The translations under genes and the position numbers were made by a program. A model generated the notes under the pieces. That model saw only the letters and a list, made by a program, of their open reading frames with translations. It was not told where the DNA came from and did no database searches. Source: a virus. Taken from it: a stretch of 27,424 nt of DNA. This document shows positions 8,222-16,722 of the stretch, one piece after another. Each line of letters starts with the position of its first letter. Position 1 is the stretch's first letter. The stretch spans positions 1 to 27,424 of the IMG/VR virus record IMGVR_UViG_3300035241_000048; one strand, 5' to 3'.

Positions 8222-8806
8222 ATGGCTGTGGGGGACCCGTACATCTCTGTCGTGGAGATGAAGGCGATGCTTGGTATCACGAACGATGATGAGGATGCCG
8301 AGATCACCCGCGCGGTGATGGCCGCCTACCGAGCTATCGACAACAGCGCCGGTAAGCGCAGTTTCTGGTTGACGGATCTACAGACCCGGGCCATCGAAAC
8401 TGACCGCAGAGTCGTCCCCGTGCGTCGGACCCCCACGCCGTACTACAAGCTGATCGTGCCGGACATCGGGGCAGCGACCGGATTCGAGGTAACCGGATAC
8501 TCGGGCGCTGCCCTGATGGAAACGGCCGAACTGCTGGAGGGGCGCCCCATCAAGGCGATTCGTCTCCCGTGGGGCTCCACCTTCACCTACGGCGAGATCG
8601 AGATCACGGCGCAGTGGGGGTGGCCCTCCGTGCCAGACGACATCGTCTGGGCGAACCAAACCCAGGCCCAGCGATACTACCGGCGCAAGGGCAGCCCCGA
8701 GGGCATCGCCGGAACGCCGGAGTGGGGGCTGGTCACGATCCCCCGGCTCGACCCGGACGTCAAGAAGATCGTGATGGACTATCAGCGCAGTTGGGGGATC
8801 GGGTAG
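8222..8806 (+). CDS. Head-tail connector (adaptor, HK97 gp6-like)
   Basis: This 194-residue protein probably forms the ring that docks under the portal. It has the all-helical N-terminal start typical of adaptors (YISVVEMKAMLGI and DDEDAEITRAVMAAYRAIDNSAGKR, residues 8-50), then a beta region with FTYGEIEITAQWGWPSVPDDI (about 120-140), and a C-terminal helix DVKKIVMDYQRSWG. This order of helical bundle, beta insertion with xITAxWGW, and final helix is characteristic. GGAGG lies four to seven bases before the ATG. Its stop TAG shares one base with the GTG start of the next gene. Confidence 0.85.
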   Translation: MAVGDPYISVVEMKAMLGITNDDEDAEITRAVMAAYRAIDNSAGKRSFWLTDLQTRAIETDRRVVPVRRTPTPYYKLIVPDIGAATGFEVTGYSGAALMETAELLEGRPIKAIRLPWGSTFTYGEIEITAQWGWPSVPDDIVWANQTQAQRYYRRKGSPEGIAGTPEWGLVTIPRLDPDVKKIVMDYQRSWGIG

Positions 8807-9252
8807 TGGACTTCAATGCGGTCGCTGCCGGTCTGGAGGCGTCGGCCAAGACAACGGGGCTCAACGCATTTGCGCACGTCCCGGATTCGCTACCGACGTG
8901 GGCATTTTACGTTGGAGAGATGGACATCGACTTGGACGTCACGTTCAGGCGCCGGGGGGGCTCCTCAACGCGACGTGGGACCGACCAAGCAACCATCACT
9001 TGCCGTGTCCTGGTCGCCAGGTTCGACGACAAGCAGGCGCTGATCAAACTGCGCGAGTACATGGGCGGCTCCGGCCCCAAGTCGATCGTCCAGGCGATCA
9101 GTGACAACAGGAACCTGGCTTCGACCGCCCACCCGGACGGCGCCTGCCACGACTCGCAAGTCAAGACGCTGCGGGGCAACCGAATGTTCCAGGTCGGCCA
9201 GGAGCGCTACTACGGCATTGAGCTTGATGTTTTCGTGATCGGAGATGCCTGA
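8806..9252 (+). CDS. Neck or tail-terminator protein (probable)
   Basis: This 148-residue protein begins with GTG overlapping the preceding TAG (TAGTG), a typical coupled start. It contains an N-terminal helix (FNAVAAGLEASAKTTG), then beta strands including DIDLDVTFRRRGGS, ATITCRVLVARFDDKQALIKLREYM, and YYGIELDVFVIGDA at the end. Actinophage tail-terminator or head-closure proteins in this position share this alternation and the RxxxxDxxA/LxxLRxYMxG pattern. I can place it with confidence in the neck; which ring it forms is uncertain. Confidence 0.7.
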   Translation: MDFNAVAAGLEASAKTTGLNAFAHVPDSLPTWAFYVGEMDIDLDVTFRRRGGSSTRRGTDQATITCRVLVARFDDKQALIKLREYMGGSGPKSIVQAISDNRNLASTAHPDGACHDSQVKTLRGNRMFQVGQERYYGIELDVFVIGDA

Positions 9253-9253
9253 G

Positions 9254-10000
9254 ATGAGCAAGCAGATTCTGCTCGACGCCCGGGTGTTCATGGGTGGGGT
9301 CGATCTGTCCGGATCGGGCAACAAGATCGAGATCGGCGAGGAAGCCGAGGCCAAGAAGACCACGAACTGGCGCTCCGGCGGGGCGCATGAGAACATCGCC
9401 GGTCTGACCGCCGTGGACATCAGTGCCGAGGGTCAGTGGGAAGCCGGGAGCCTCGCGTACGTCGACGATGGCCTGTGGGCTGGCCGCCGCGCCCTGGAGC
9501 CGTGGACGGTCGCTTCGGATAGCCTCTCGGACCTGAGCACCGGCTCGACGGTCTATTTGACCAAGGCGCTGCGCAAGAAGGCATCTTGGCTCGGCCAGCT
9601 AGGGGAAGTGGCTAGCTGGCAGGCCGACGCGTCCGGCACTTGGCCTCTGGTTCGGGGGGTCGTTGGTCACGCATCCGGAGTGCCCCGGACGGCAACTGGG
9701 AGCGGCACCTCACTCCAGGTCGGGGCCGTGCCCTCCGGCAAGTACATGTACGCCAATTTGCATGTGCTGAGCATCTCGGGGACGTCCACCCCGACTATCA
9801 CGGTGAAGATCCAGTCTGACAACGCAACGGGATTCCCATCTGCGACCGACCAGGGATCGTTCACCGCAGCGACAGCCATCGGGGGGCAGTCGATCCGGAT
9901 CGCCGGGCCGATTACCGACGACTGGTGGCGGGCGAGCTGGACCATCAGCGGCAGCTCGCCGAGTTTCCTATTCCTGGTGTCCCTGGGTATCGAGAGGTAA
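9254..10000 (+). CDS. Tail tube protein paralogue, long form
   Basis: This 248-residue protein is related to the next gene product: both begin MxKxxLLDA, followed by a strand pair and then K(D)TTxWxSGGA-E near residues 38-50. After about residue 140 it continues with an extra beta-rich domain (AVPSGKYMYANLHVLSISG..., SFTAATAIGGQSIRIAGPI) absent from the shorter paralogue, perhaps an exposed decoration domain. It may form part of the tail tube, or a tube-cap or initiator ring. ATG 9254 is preferred to ATG 9245 because GGAG at 9241-9244 is nine bases from the former and touches the latter. It precedes the shorter tube protein by five bases. Confidence 0.7.
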   Translation: MSKQILLDARVFMGGVDLSGSGNKIEIGEEAEAKKTTNWRSGGAHENIAGLTAVDISAEGQWEAGSLAYVDDGLWAGRRALEPWTVASDSLSDLSTGSTVYLTKALRKKASWLGQLGEVASWQADASGTWPLVRGVVGHASGVPRTATGSGTSLQVGAVPSGKYMYANLHVLSISGTSTPTITVKIQSDNATGFPSATDQGSFTAATAIGGQSIRIAGPITDDWWRASWTISGSSPSFLFLVSLGIER

Positions 10001-10005
10001 CGAAC

Positions 10006-10419
10006 ATGGCAAAGAAGGTGCTGCTCGATGCGCAGCTCGAAATCAACAGCAGCGATCTGACCGACTGGTGCTCCAAGGTCGAACTGAACGATGAGTTCGA
10101 GGACAAGGACACCACGACGTTCGGTTCGGGTGGCGCCAAGGAGGTGCTTGGCGGGCTGGAATCCGGATCTGTCTCCATTACCTTCAAGCAGGACTACGCC
10201 GACAACCAGCTCGACGAGATCATGTGGGCGCTGCGCAGGTCGGTCGTGACCTTCAAGGCGCGGGCCGACGAGGACGCGGTGAGCGCCAGCAACCCGCAGT
10301 ACAGCGGATCGATCCTGGTCAACAAATGGGTCCCGATCTCTGGCGCGGTGGGCGACGTCGCCGAGGTCGAGGTCGAGTTCCCGCTGTCCGGCCCGATGGC
10401 GCGAGCCACCTCGACATGA
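10006..10419 (+). CDS. Major tail tube protein (probable)
   Basis: This 137-residue protein has the size and beta-strand pattern of small siphophage tube proteins: KVLLDAQLEINSSDLTDWCSKVEL, then DTTTFGSGGAKEVLGGLESGSVSITFKQDY, and the closing WVPISGAVGDVAEVEVEFPLSG, which resembles the conserved tube-fold ending. It sits two genes before the tail chaperones, the usual place for the major tail protein. GAGGTAACGAAC precedes the ATG. It is the shorter of two adjacent paralogues; abundance in virions would tell which is the main tube subunit. Its stop overlaps the next start (ATGA). Confidence 0.8.
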   Translation: MAKKVLLDAQLEINSSDLTDWCSKVELNDEFEDKDTTTFGSGGAKEVLGGLESGSVSITFKQDYADNQLDEIMWALRRSVVTFKARADEDAVSASNPQYSGSILVNKWVPISGAVGDVAEVEVEFPLSGPMARATST

Positions 10420-10907
10420 TCGAGCTTGATGGGTCGGACATGCGCCGGGCGATGCAGGGCCTCCGGCGCGGCATGGCTGCCTCATCCGATAAGACCATCA
10501 AGCGGGATGTCTCGAAGCGGCTGCGGCAGATCATGGACCCGGCGGTACGGCAGTTGCGGACTCGCGTCATGCAACTGCCGTCCAAGGGGCACAAAGGCCA
10601 GTCGATGCGGGCGGCTATCGCGAAACAGACGAAGGCAGCCACCCGCTGGTCCGGGCAGAACACCGGCGTCTCGATCATCCAGCGGGCACGCGGAATGCCG
10701 CGCGACTTCCGGATGGCCGGACGGGCGTTCAACCGGAGCGAAGGATGGCAGCCACAGGCGCTGGGCGGGATCACCATGCACCAGCAGGTCCGGCCTGCCG
10801 GGTGGTTCGACGGAGGAATCGATGGGGGGCTCCGGCGCCGGGCACAGGGGCAGATGATCGAGGCGCTAGAAGACGCGGCTGGTAGAATCAAGCGCGCTGC
10901 ATCGTGA
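10416..10907 (+). CDS. Basic HK97 gp10-like neck/tail-completion protein (tentative)
   Basis: This 163-residue protein is strongly basic and mostly helical, starting MIELDGSDMRRAMQGLRRG. The layout resembles gp10-like neck proteins: an N-terminal helix, a middle with KGHKGQSMRAAI (the usual 'tG.Lr.ai' turn), a strand GVSIIQRARG, then VRPAGWFDGGI and a final helix ending in EALEDAAGRIKR. That class normally lies before the tail tube gene; here it follows both tube paralogues, which is an unusual order. It overlaps the tube stop by four bases. A role in tail completion is a family-based guess. Confidence 0.55.
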   Translation: MIELDGSDMRRAMQGLRRGMAASSDKTIKRDVSKRLRQIMDPAVRQLRTRVMQLPSKGHKGQSMRAAIAKQTKAATRWSGQNTGVSIIQRARGMPRDFRMAGRAFNRSEGWQPQALGGITMHQQVRPAGWFDGGIDGGLRRRAQGQMIEALEDAAGRIKRAAS

Positions 10908-10929
10908 CAATTTCAGGAGGACGAGACTG

Positions 10930-11367
10930 ATGTACGTAACCTACGACCCCGAGCTGGAGAACGAGCCGTCCCGGGAGTGGAACTTCGATCCGGAGGACCT
11001 TGGCTCTCGGGACGCCATCCAGATCGAGAAGGAATACGGCAGCGCCATCGACCAGTGGGTCAACGGCCTGCGAACGAACGAGGCCAAGGCGCGTCGGCTG
11101 CTGCTGTGGCACCTGCTGCGCGAGACCAACCCGCGTTTGCAGCTCAGGGATACCCCCGACTTCCGGCTCCGCCAGTTCAAAGTCCAGATGGACGTCGCCG
11201 AGCTGCGCAAGCTGCGCGATCGGGTCGCTGCAATGAAGATGGACGAGGACCAGCGCGAGATGGTGATCGGCGCGATCGACGTCGACATCCGGGAGGCGAT
11301 GCACCGGGAGACCGGTGTCATGGAAGGTGAGATCGACGAACCGGCCAACCTCCCAAAACCGCAGTAA
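10930..11367 (+). CDS. Tail assembly chaperone, short form (gpG-like)
   Basis: This 145-residue protein probably coats the tape measure protein before tube polymerisation. It is acidic at its start and helical, with RTNEAKARRLLLWHLLRETNPRLQL and a long helix DVAELRKLRDRVAAMKMDEDQ. Its place just before the tape measure gene, and the programmed-frameshift site at its 3' end, are the decisive evidence. TTTCAGGAGGACGAG supplies a strong ribosome site before the ATG. The zero-frame product ends NLPKPQ; the alternative product continues in the -1 frame. Confidence 0.85.
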   Translation: MYVTYDPELENEPSREWNFDPEDLGSRDAIQIEKEYGSAIDQWVNGLRTNEAKARRLLLWHLLRETNPRLQLRDTPDFRLRQFKVQMDVAELRKLRDRVAAMKMDEDQREMVIGAIDVDIREAMHRETGVMEGEIDEPANLPKPQ

Positions 11368-11510
11368 CCAGAATCCGGCAGGATATCTGGATCGAGGTTG
11401 CCTATCACTTCGGGATAGGCCCCCGGGAGCTTGATACACTCACGGTGGGCGAGATCCGCCAGTTGGAGGCAGAGATCAAGGCGCTACGGGCGGCTCACGA
11501 CAAGGGATAG
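10930..11510 (+). CDS. Tail assembly chaperone, -1 frameshifted long form (gpGT-like)
   Basis: A -1 shift on the C CCA AAA heptamer joins the 145-residue short form, at its Pro-Lys codons, to about 51 residues read from 11358 (ACC GCA GTA ...) to TAG at 11508-11510, giving a protein of about 193 residues. The added part is open throughout and looks coding: it contains IWIEVAYHFGIGPRELDTLT and a helix GEIRQLEAEIKAL. The resulting extension resembles the T domain that recruits tail tube protein in lambda-type chaperones. It has no good start codon of its own. The tape measure start immediately follows its stop. Confidence 0.85.
11352..11358 (+). other. -1 programmed frameshift slippery heptamer C CCA AAA
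   Basis: CCCAAAA is positioned in the zero frame as C CCA AAA (Leu-Pro-Lys), the X XXY YYZ pattern used by tail chaperone genes. Slippage would re-pair Pro on CCC and Lys on AAA and bypass the zero-frame stop at 11365-11367. The downstream sequence has GC-rich self-complementary runs that could stimulate shifting, but no obvious strong pseudoknot is evident by eye. Confidence 0.85.
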
Positions 11511-11516
11511 GTGAAC

Positions 11517-13421
11517 ATGGCGGATGTCAGCCTGATCTTCAACATCATTGCAAAGGACAAGACATCCGCCACGTTCGACAAGATCAAGGCGGGGGCGGCT
11601 GTTGCCGGAGCTGCGGTCGGCGCGGCACTCATGGCGGCAGCCGGACAAGCCATCGAGAAGGGCAAGCTAGACGCGAAGCTGACAGCCCAGCTCGGTGGCA
11701 CCCCCGCCGACATGAAGAAAATCGGCCAGATCAGCGGATCGGTCTACGCAGCGGGATTCGGCGAGGACATGCCTGCCGTCAACGCGGCCATCAAAGCCGC
11801 AGCTCAGAACGGGCTGGTCGACGTCAAGACCGCTAGCGCCGAGACGGCAGCCGAGGCGACTAAGAATCTGCTTACGGTCGGCACTGTCCTGGAAGAGGAC
11901 AGTGAGCGCGTCAGTTCCGCCGTGTCCCAGATGCTGCGCACCGGGCTGGCGAAGTCATCGCAGGAAGCCATGGACCTGCTCGTTGCCGCTACCAGCAAGG
12001 GCGTCAACAAGAGCCAGGACTTGCTGGATACGATGAACGAATACGGCACGCAGTTTCGCAAGCTCGGTCTTGAGGGTCCGGCTGCGATGGGCCTGTTGAG
12101 TCAGGCGATCCAGGCGGGTGCCCGCGACTCCGACACCGCAGCCGACGCGCTCAAGGAATTCTCGATCCGGGCTGTCGACGGGAGCAAGACGACGGCCGCC
12201 GGGTTCCAGGCGCTCGGGCTGGACGCTACCAAGATGGGTGCCCAGATCGCCTTGGGTGGTTCCCACGCGTCCGATGGTCTGGGTACGGTGCTGGAGAAGC
12301 TGCGGGCGATCAAAGATCCGGTCAAGCAGGGTCAGGCCGCTGTCGCGCTGTTCGGCACCAAGGCGGAGGACCTGGGTGCCGCGCTGTACGCCATGGACAC
12401 CAAGACCGCAGCGAAGGAGATGGGTGAGCTTAAGGGCGCCACCGGGCGCGCGGCTGAGACCATGGGGTCCGGGGCAGCCAAACTGGATGCCTTCAAGCGC
12501 CAGGTCCAGATGGCTCTGGTGGAGAAGCTCGCCGCTGCGGTTCCGTACATCGAGTCCACCTTCGGCTGGCTGTCGCGCAACTCCAGTTGGGTCACGCCGC
12601 TGGCGACTGCCCTGGGGATCATGGGCGTGGCCATCGGTATCGTCACTGCCGCCCAGTGGGCATGGAACGCCGCCCTGGCGATTTCTCCCGTGACCTGGAT
12701 CGTCATCGGTGTGATGGCGCTAGTGGCAGTGATCGTCCTGGTTGCGACGAAAACGCGCTTCTTTCAGACGATATGGGGCGCGGTGTGGGGATTCATGAAG
12801 GGCGTAGGCGCCTGGTTCGCCGGTCCCTTCGCCGGATTCTTCGTCGCCGTGTGGAACAAGATCGTCGCTTTCGCCAAGGGAACTTGGAACGCGATCAAGC
12901 TGTACTTCGGCTTCTGGTGGGGCATGTTCCAGAAAGTCAACGGATGGATGGCCTCTGCGATCCAGTGGGCGCACAACAAATGGAACGGATTTATCGCTTT
13001 CATCAAGGGCATCCCCGGTCGGATCGCTGGCAACCTGCGGGGGATGTGGAACGCGATGAAGGACGGCTTCCGCTCCGCCATCAACTGGGTCATCGGCCGA
13101 TGGAATGGCCTGCAATTCAGCATCCCGTCATTCTCGGTGTTCGGGCATACCTTCGGGGGCGGGACGATCGGGGTTCCTTCCATCCCGTACATGGACACCG
13201 GCGGTACCGTCCTGCAAACGGGGCTTGCGGTGGTCCACCGAGACGAGCAGGTGACGCCTGCTAAGATCACCCGGAAGCGCAACGATGGGGGCGGTGGAGG
13301 TGGCGCCACGGTGATGATCAAGGGGGACGGATCGAGGGCGAGTCGGCTCGTGCTGGAGCTGATCCGTGAAGCGATCCGCGATCAAGGGGGAGATCCAGTT
13401 AAGGTGCTGAGCGCGCGATGA
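11517..13421 (+). CDS. Tape measure protein
   Basis: This protein of about 634 residues sets tail length and is injected ahead of the DNA. The N-terminal half is Ala-rich and helical, with the TP901-type tape measure region (about residues 95-330: LLTVGTVLEEDSERVSS, QEAMDLLVAATSKG, YGTQFRKLGL, AVALFGTKAEDLG). Residues about 358-415 contain two to three membrane-spanning segments, as expected for a channel-forming tape measure. The rest is Trp/Gly-rich with a FxIPSFSVFGHTFG end and VVHRDEQVTP. It is short for this class, predicting a tail of roughly 95 nm at 0.15 nm per residue. GTG at 11511, directly after the chaperone stop, is an alternative start adding two residues. Confidence 0.93.
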   Translation: MADVSLIFNIIAKDKTSATFDKIKAGAAVAGAAVGAALMAAAGQAIEKGKLDAKLTAQLGGTPADMKKIGQISGSVYAAGFGEDMPAVNAAIKAAAQNGLVDVKTASAETAAEATKNLLTVGTVLEEDSERVSSAVSQMLRTGLAKSSQEAMDLLVAATSKGVNKSQDLLDTMNEYGTQFRKLGLEGPAAMGLLSQAIQAGARDSDTAADALKEFSIRAVDGSKTTAAGFQALGLDATKMGAQIALGGSHASDGLGTVLEKLRAIKDPVKQGQAAVALFGTKAEDLGAALYAMDTKTAAKEMGELKGATGRAAETMGSGAAKLDAFKRQVQMALVEKLAAAVPYIESTFGWLSRNSSWVTPLATALGIMGVAIGIVTAAQWAWNAALAISPVTWIVIGVMALVAVIVLVATKTRFFQTIWGAVWGFMKGVGAWFAGPFAGFFVAVWNKIVAFAKGTWNAIKLYFGFWWGMFQKVNGWMASAIQWAHNKWNGFIAFIKGIPGRIAGNLRGMWNAMKDGFRSAINWVIGRWNGLQFSIPSFSVFGHTFGGGTIGVPSIPYMDTGGTVLQTGLAVVHRDEQVTPAKITRKRNDGGGGGGATVMIKGDGSRASRLVLELIREAIRDQGGDPVKVLSAR

Positions 13422-16168
13422 CTACAACCCCGACCAATCCGGTCGTCGAGATGTATGTCAACGGGACTGGCTGGGTCGATTTGGTGACAGCCAGGAATGG
13501 CGATGTCCGGCTGGCCTCGGCGGATTCCGGCGGTGGAATCTCGATCTCACGTGGCATCCCGAACGAGGGCAATTCGGTAGAGCCCACCCAGCTCGATTTC
13601 ACTATCAACAACGCCGAGGGCGAGTACAGCCCGAAGAACCCGAACTCAGCCAACTTCGGTAAGATCGGGCGATATACCCCGGTCCGGGCAGGGATCAACC
13701 GACACGACGACAGCTTCGTCGGCCGGACGGTCTCCTCCGGCTGGGGCACGATGAGCGACGGCAACACGAGCTGGTCGATTTCCGGCACGGCGTCCGCCTT
13801 CAACGTAAGTAGCGGCTCGGGCACCATCGCGACTGCGGGCGACGGCTCCTATCGGTATGCCTACTTCGGCACCTTTGCCGACGTCGAGATCGTAGTCAAG
13901 GTGAAAGTCAGTAACCGGACTTCCGAGTTCGGGGTCGTGGCCCGCAGCAACCACAGCGATAAGTGGTATTCGTTCTACATTAGCCCGCAGACCACCGACC
14001 AGGCCCGGGTGGGGCGAGTCTCGCCCGGCGACTCGCTGGCGTACTTTGAGCCTATCGGGTCCAATGTCGTCGCCGGGTCGTGGTATTGGCTGAAGATGCA
14101 GGTCACCGGCCAGCGCATCCGGGGACGGATCTGGGCGGACGGCACCACCGAGCCGCGCAACTGGAGTATCGTCGCCTACGACGAGATCACCCCCGATTTC
14201 ACCCCCCCGCCAGTCACCGGATCGATCGGCTGCTTCATCCAGGGCGGCAGTGCGGTCGTCACGTTCGATTCGTTCCAGAGCACGGTCTGGCGGGCCTGTG
14301 CAGAGATCGCCGAGTTGCCGCCCCGGTGGGACCTGAGCAGGCAAGACCGGTGGGTGCCGATCAAGGCGCGCGGCATCCTGCGCAGGCTCGGCCAGGGCAA
14401 GAAGGCACTGGAGTCGGCGGTTACCCGGCGCTTCAAGCGATTCTATAGCAATTCGCCTCTTTGGCTCCCGCTGGAGCGGGCGGAGAACGACACGGAGGTG
14501 ACGAACGCATCGCCGGGGGCTACTCGCGCTCCGGCTTCCGGGCTGACCTACCAGGCGGACGATCGGGTGCCCGGGATCTCGCAGCTAGCCACCCTGAGCA
14601 CCGACTCCGCTTTCATTCAGGGATACACCCGGCCACACACTGCGTCTTTGGCGCACACGGTCGTGTTCTTCTTCTGTGTCCCGCAGGTCGTGGCCTCGAA
14701 TACCGTGCTGGCGACGATCCGGACCAGCGGGACAGCCAGAGAATGGCGAATCACGCTGCGGTCCGACAGTGCAATTCAGGTGGATGGCATCGACTCGGAT
14801 GGCAGCGTCATCACCACGGCGAACGCCCTGCTCTACTTCGATTCGATCCCCGTGGGCAGTATGATCGCTTGCCGACTGGAGCAGACGCTCACCGGCGGTG
14901 CCACAAACTCATGGCAATTCGGGTATCATGTCCCCGGCACCGGGCAGTTCTGGGTGATCAGTAGCAGTTTCACGGGGGGTATCGGCCAACTGCGCAGCAT
15001 CCGCTTCCAGTCCAACTCCGTCCTAACCGCAGCGGGCAACCTGACGGTCGGGCAGGTGCTGATGTGGAACTCTACCCTGGCCTTCGCATCCAATTCGTTC
15101 GCGCTGGCTGCCAACGCATACATCAGCGAGACCGGATTCGATCGGTACTACCGGCTGACCGGTGAGTTGGGGATTCGGGCATCGTGGTATGGGCTGATCG
15201 GCGACACCGCACCCATGGGGCCACAGCGGGAGCTTAAGCTGGTGGAGTTGCTGGAGGAGATCGCCGAGAGCAGCGGCGGCATCCTCAGCGAAGATCGTGA
15301 GGACATCGGGTTGTGCTTGATCTTCCGAAATGCCCTGTACAACCAGCAGCTACTTGAACTGAACATCGATGATGGCCATCTGAGCGATCCGCTCGAACCC
15401 AGCGACGACGACCAGGGCGTGCGCAATGACGTCACTGTGACCGGGCTGCTCGGTGGTGCCCGGCGGGTCGTCCAGGAATCCGGCCCGCTCAATGTAAACG
15501 ACCCGATCACAGACCCAGATGGAATTGGGACGGTGGACGAGTCGGTCGAGGTCAGCGTGGCTGAAACTAGCCAGCTGCTGCCGATTGCCAACTTCCGTCT
15601 CGGGCGGGGCACCCAAGACGACGCACGATACCCGTCGATCCGGGCGGACCTGACCGCAAGCGCCTACCAGGCAGATGCCGATCTGGCGACGCAGGCAGCC
15701 AACCTGGACGTCGGCCGGACGTTCCTGCTGGCCAATAGCGAGGTGACGCCGGACGCGGTCGAGCAGATCGTGCAGTCGTACACCGAGGAAATCGACTTGT
15801 ATGACTGGGATATCTCGTGGGTGACCACCCCAGGTCGGGTCTATCGGGTCGGGATCTCGGAGCACACCACCCGGATCGATGCGCTTTACTCGTACACATC
15901 GGCTGCATTCACCTCGGGTACCAGCACCAGCTTGCAGGTCACCAGATCCGACAGCACCAAGGCGCTGTGGATTCTACCGGCAGCACAGGCCGCCGCCTTC
16001 CCGATGCTGATCAAGGTATCTGGGGTCGTGCTGCGGGTCACTTCGATCTCCGGGTCCAGTGATCCGCAGACAATGACGGTAGACGCAACGCCAGTCAATG
16101 GCGTGGTGAAATCAGTCCCAATCGGGTCGCAGGTCCGGCTACACGAACCATGGCGTTTGGCCTGGTAG
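13418..16168 (+). CDS. Tail-tip minor protein with embedded lectin-like domains
   Basis: This 916-residue protein follows the tape measure gene with an ATGA overlap, the usual place of the distal tail/baseplate protein. The N-terminal ~95 residues look like a tail-attachment domain (VEMYVNGTGWVDLV, ISISRGIPNEGNSVEPTQLDFTINN). Residues about 100-290 resemble a LamG/concanavalin-like fold beginning FVGRTVSSGWG and ending GSAVVTFDSFQS, and a second similar beta-rich stretch spans about 345-560. The C-terminal third (EIAESSGGILSEDREDIGL onwards) resembles tail-associated gp27-like regions. It therefore seems to combine attachment with carbohydrate binding. The ligand is unknown. Confidence 0.8.
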   Translation: MTTTPTNPVVEMYVNGTGWVDLVTARNGDVRLASADSGGGISISRGIPNEGNSVEPTQLDFTINNAEGEYSPKNPNSANFGKIGRYTPVRAGINRHDDSFVGRTVSSGWGTMSDGNTSWSISGTASAFNVSSGSGTIATAGDGSYRYAYFGTFADVEIVVKVKVSNRTSEFGVVARSNHSDKWYSFYISPQTTDQARVGRVSPGDSLAYFEPIGSNVVAGSWYWLKMQVTGQRIRGRIWADGTTEPRNWSIVAYDEITPDFTPPPVTGSIGCFIQGGSAVVTFDSFQSTVWRACAEIAELPPRWDLSRQDRWVPIKARGILRRLGQGKKALESAVTRRFKRFYSNSPLWLPLERAENDTEVTNASPGATRAPASGLTYQADDRVPGISQLATLSTDSAFIQGYTRPHTASLAHTVVFFFCVPQVVASNTVLATIRTSGTAREWRITLRSDSAIQVDGIDSDGSVITTANALLYFDSIPVGSMIACRLEQTLTGGATNSWQFGYHVPGTGQFWVISSSFTGGIGQLRSIRFQSNSVLTAAGNLTVGQVLMWNSTLAFASNSFALAANAYISETGFDRYYRLTGELGIRASWYGLIGDTAPMGPQRELKLVELLEEIAESSGGILSEDREDIGLCLIFRNALYNQQLLELNIDDGHLSDPLEPSDDDQGVRNDVTVTGLLGGARRVVQESGPLNVNDPITDPDGIGTVDESVEVSVAETSQLLPIANFRLGRGTQDDARYPSIRADLTASAYQADADLATQAANLDVGRTFLLANSEVTPDAVEQIVQSYTEEIDLYDWDISWVTTPGRVYRVGISEHTTRIDALYSYTSAAFTSGTSTSLQVTRSDSTKALWILPAAQAAAFPMLIKVSGVVLRVTSISGSSDPQTMTVDATPVNGVVKSVPIGSQVRLHEPWRLAW

Positions 16169-16180
16169 GGGGAGGACAAC

Positions 16181-16711
16181 ATGAGTTTCGCTGCTGGCCA
16201 GATCGTCACCGAGGACGACTTCGCCGATCTGATCCTCGCTTCGTCGGAACGCCCGACCGTCCGGCTGGTGCAGGCTACCGCGCAGACGGTAAGCCACGAC
16301 ACCGACACGGCAATCACCTTCGGCACCGGATCGACCGACATCGACACGCATAACTTCCACAGCGAGGTGACTAACCCGAGCCGGATTACGCCGAGCGTGC
16401 CGGGTTACTACCGCCTTCGGGCGCATCTGTTCTGGGCAAACGACACCGATATTCTGCGGCTTGAGACGACACTCGCCAAGAACGCCGGTGTCGTCCCACC
16501 CCGGGCCAGGTTCCTCTACCCGACCACCAACACATCCGGCAACTTCAGCCGCGTGGGCATCCCGGTGGAGGGCATCTTGTCGGCCAACGGCAGCTCCGAT
16601 TACTTTGAGGTATACGGGCGGCATGTCCAGACGACATCCGCTACGCTGGCAACCATCGTAGGCGGCTCGTTCTCGTCTGTGTTCGAGTGCGAGTACCTGC
16701 GCGGTCTTTAG
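16181..16711 (+). CDS. Minor tail protein, C1q/jelly-roll-like, probable receptor-binding
   Basis: This 176-residue protein starts MSFAAGQIVTEDDFADLI, a short tail-attachment helix seen in many actinophage minor tail proteins. The remainder looks like a C1q/TNF-type jelly roll: VRLVQATAQTVSHDTDTAITF, then SRITPSVPGYYRLRAHLFW (the 'itp..GyY.v.a.v.w' signature), an inserted loop, and SSDYFEVYGRHVQ near the end. Such trimers act as receptor-binding heads. GGGGGAGGA is placed well for the ATG. The host receptor cannot be inferred. Confidence 0.75.
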   Translation: MSFAAGQIVTEDDFADLILASSERPTVRLVQATAQTVSHDTDTAITFGTGSTDIDTHNFHSEVTNPSRITPSVPGYYRLRAHLFWANDTDILRLETTLAKNAGVVPPRARFLYPTTNTSGNFSRVGIPVEGILSANGSSDYFEVYGRHVQTTSATLATIVGGSFSSVFECEYLRGL

Positions 16712-16722
16712 AGAGGACGAGA

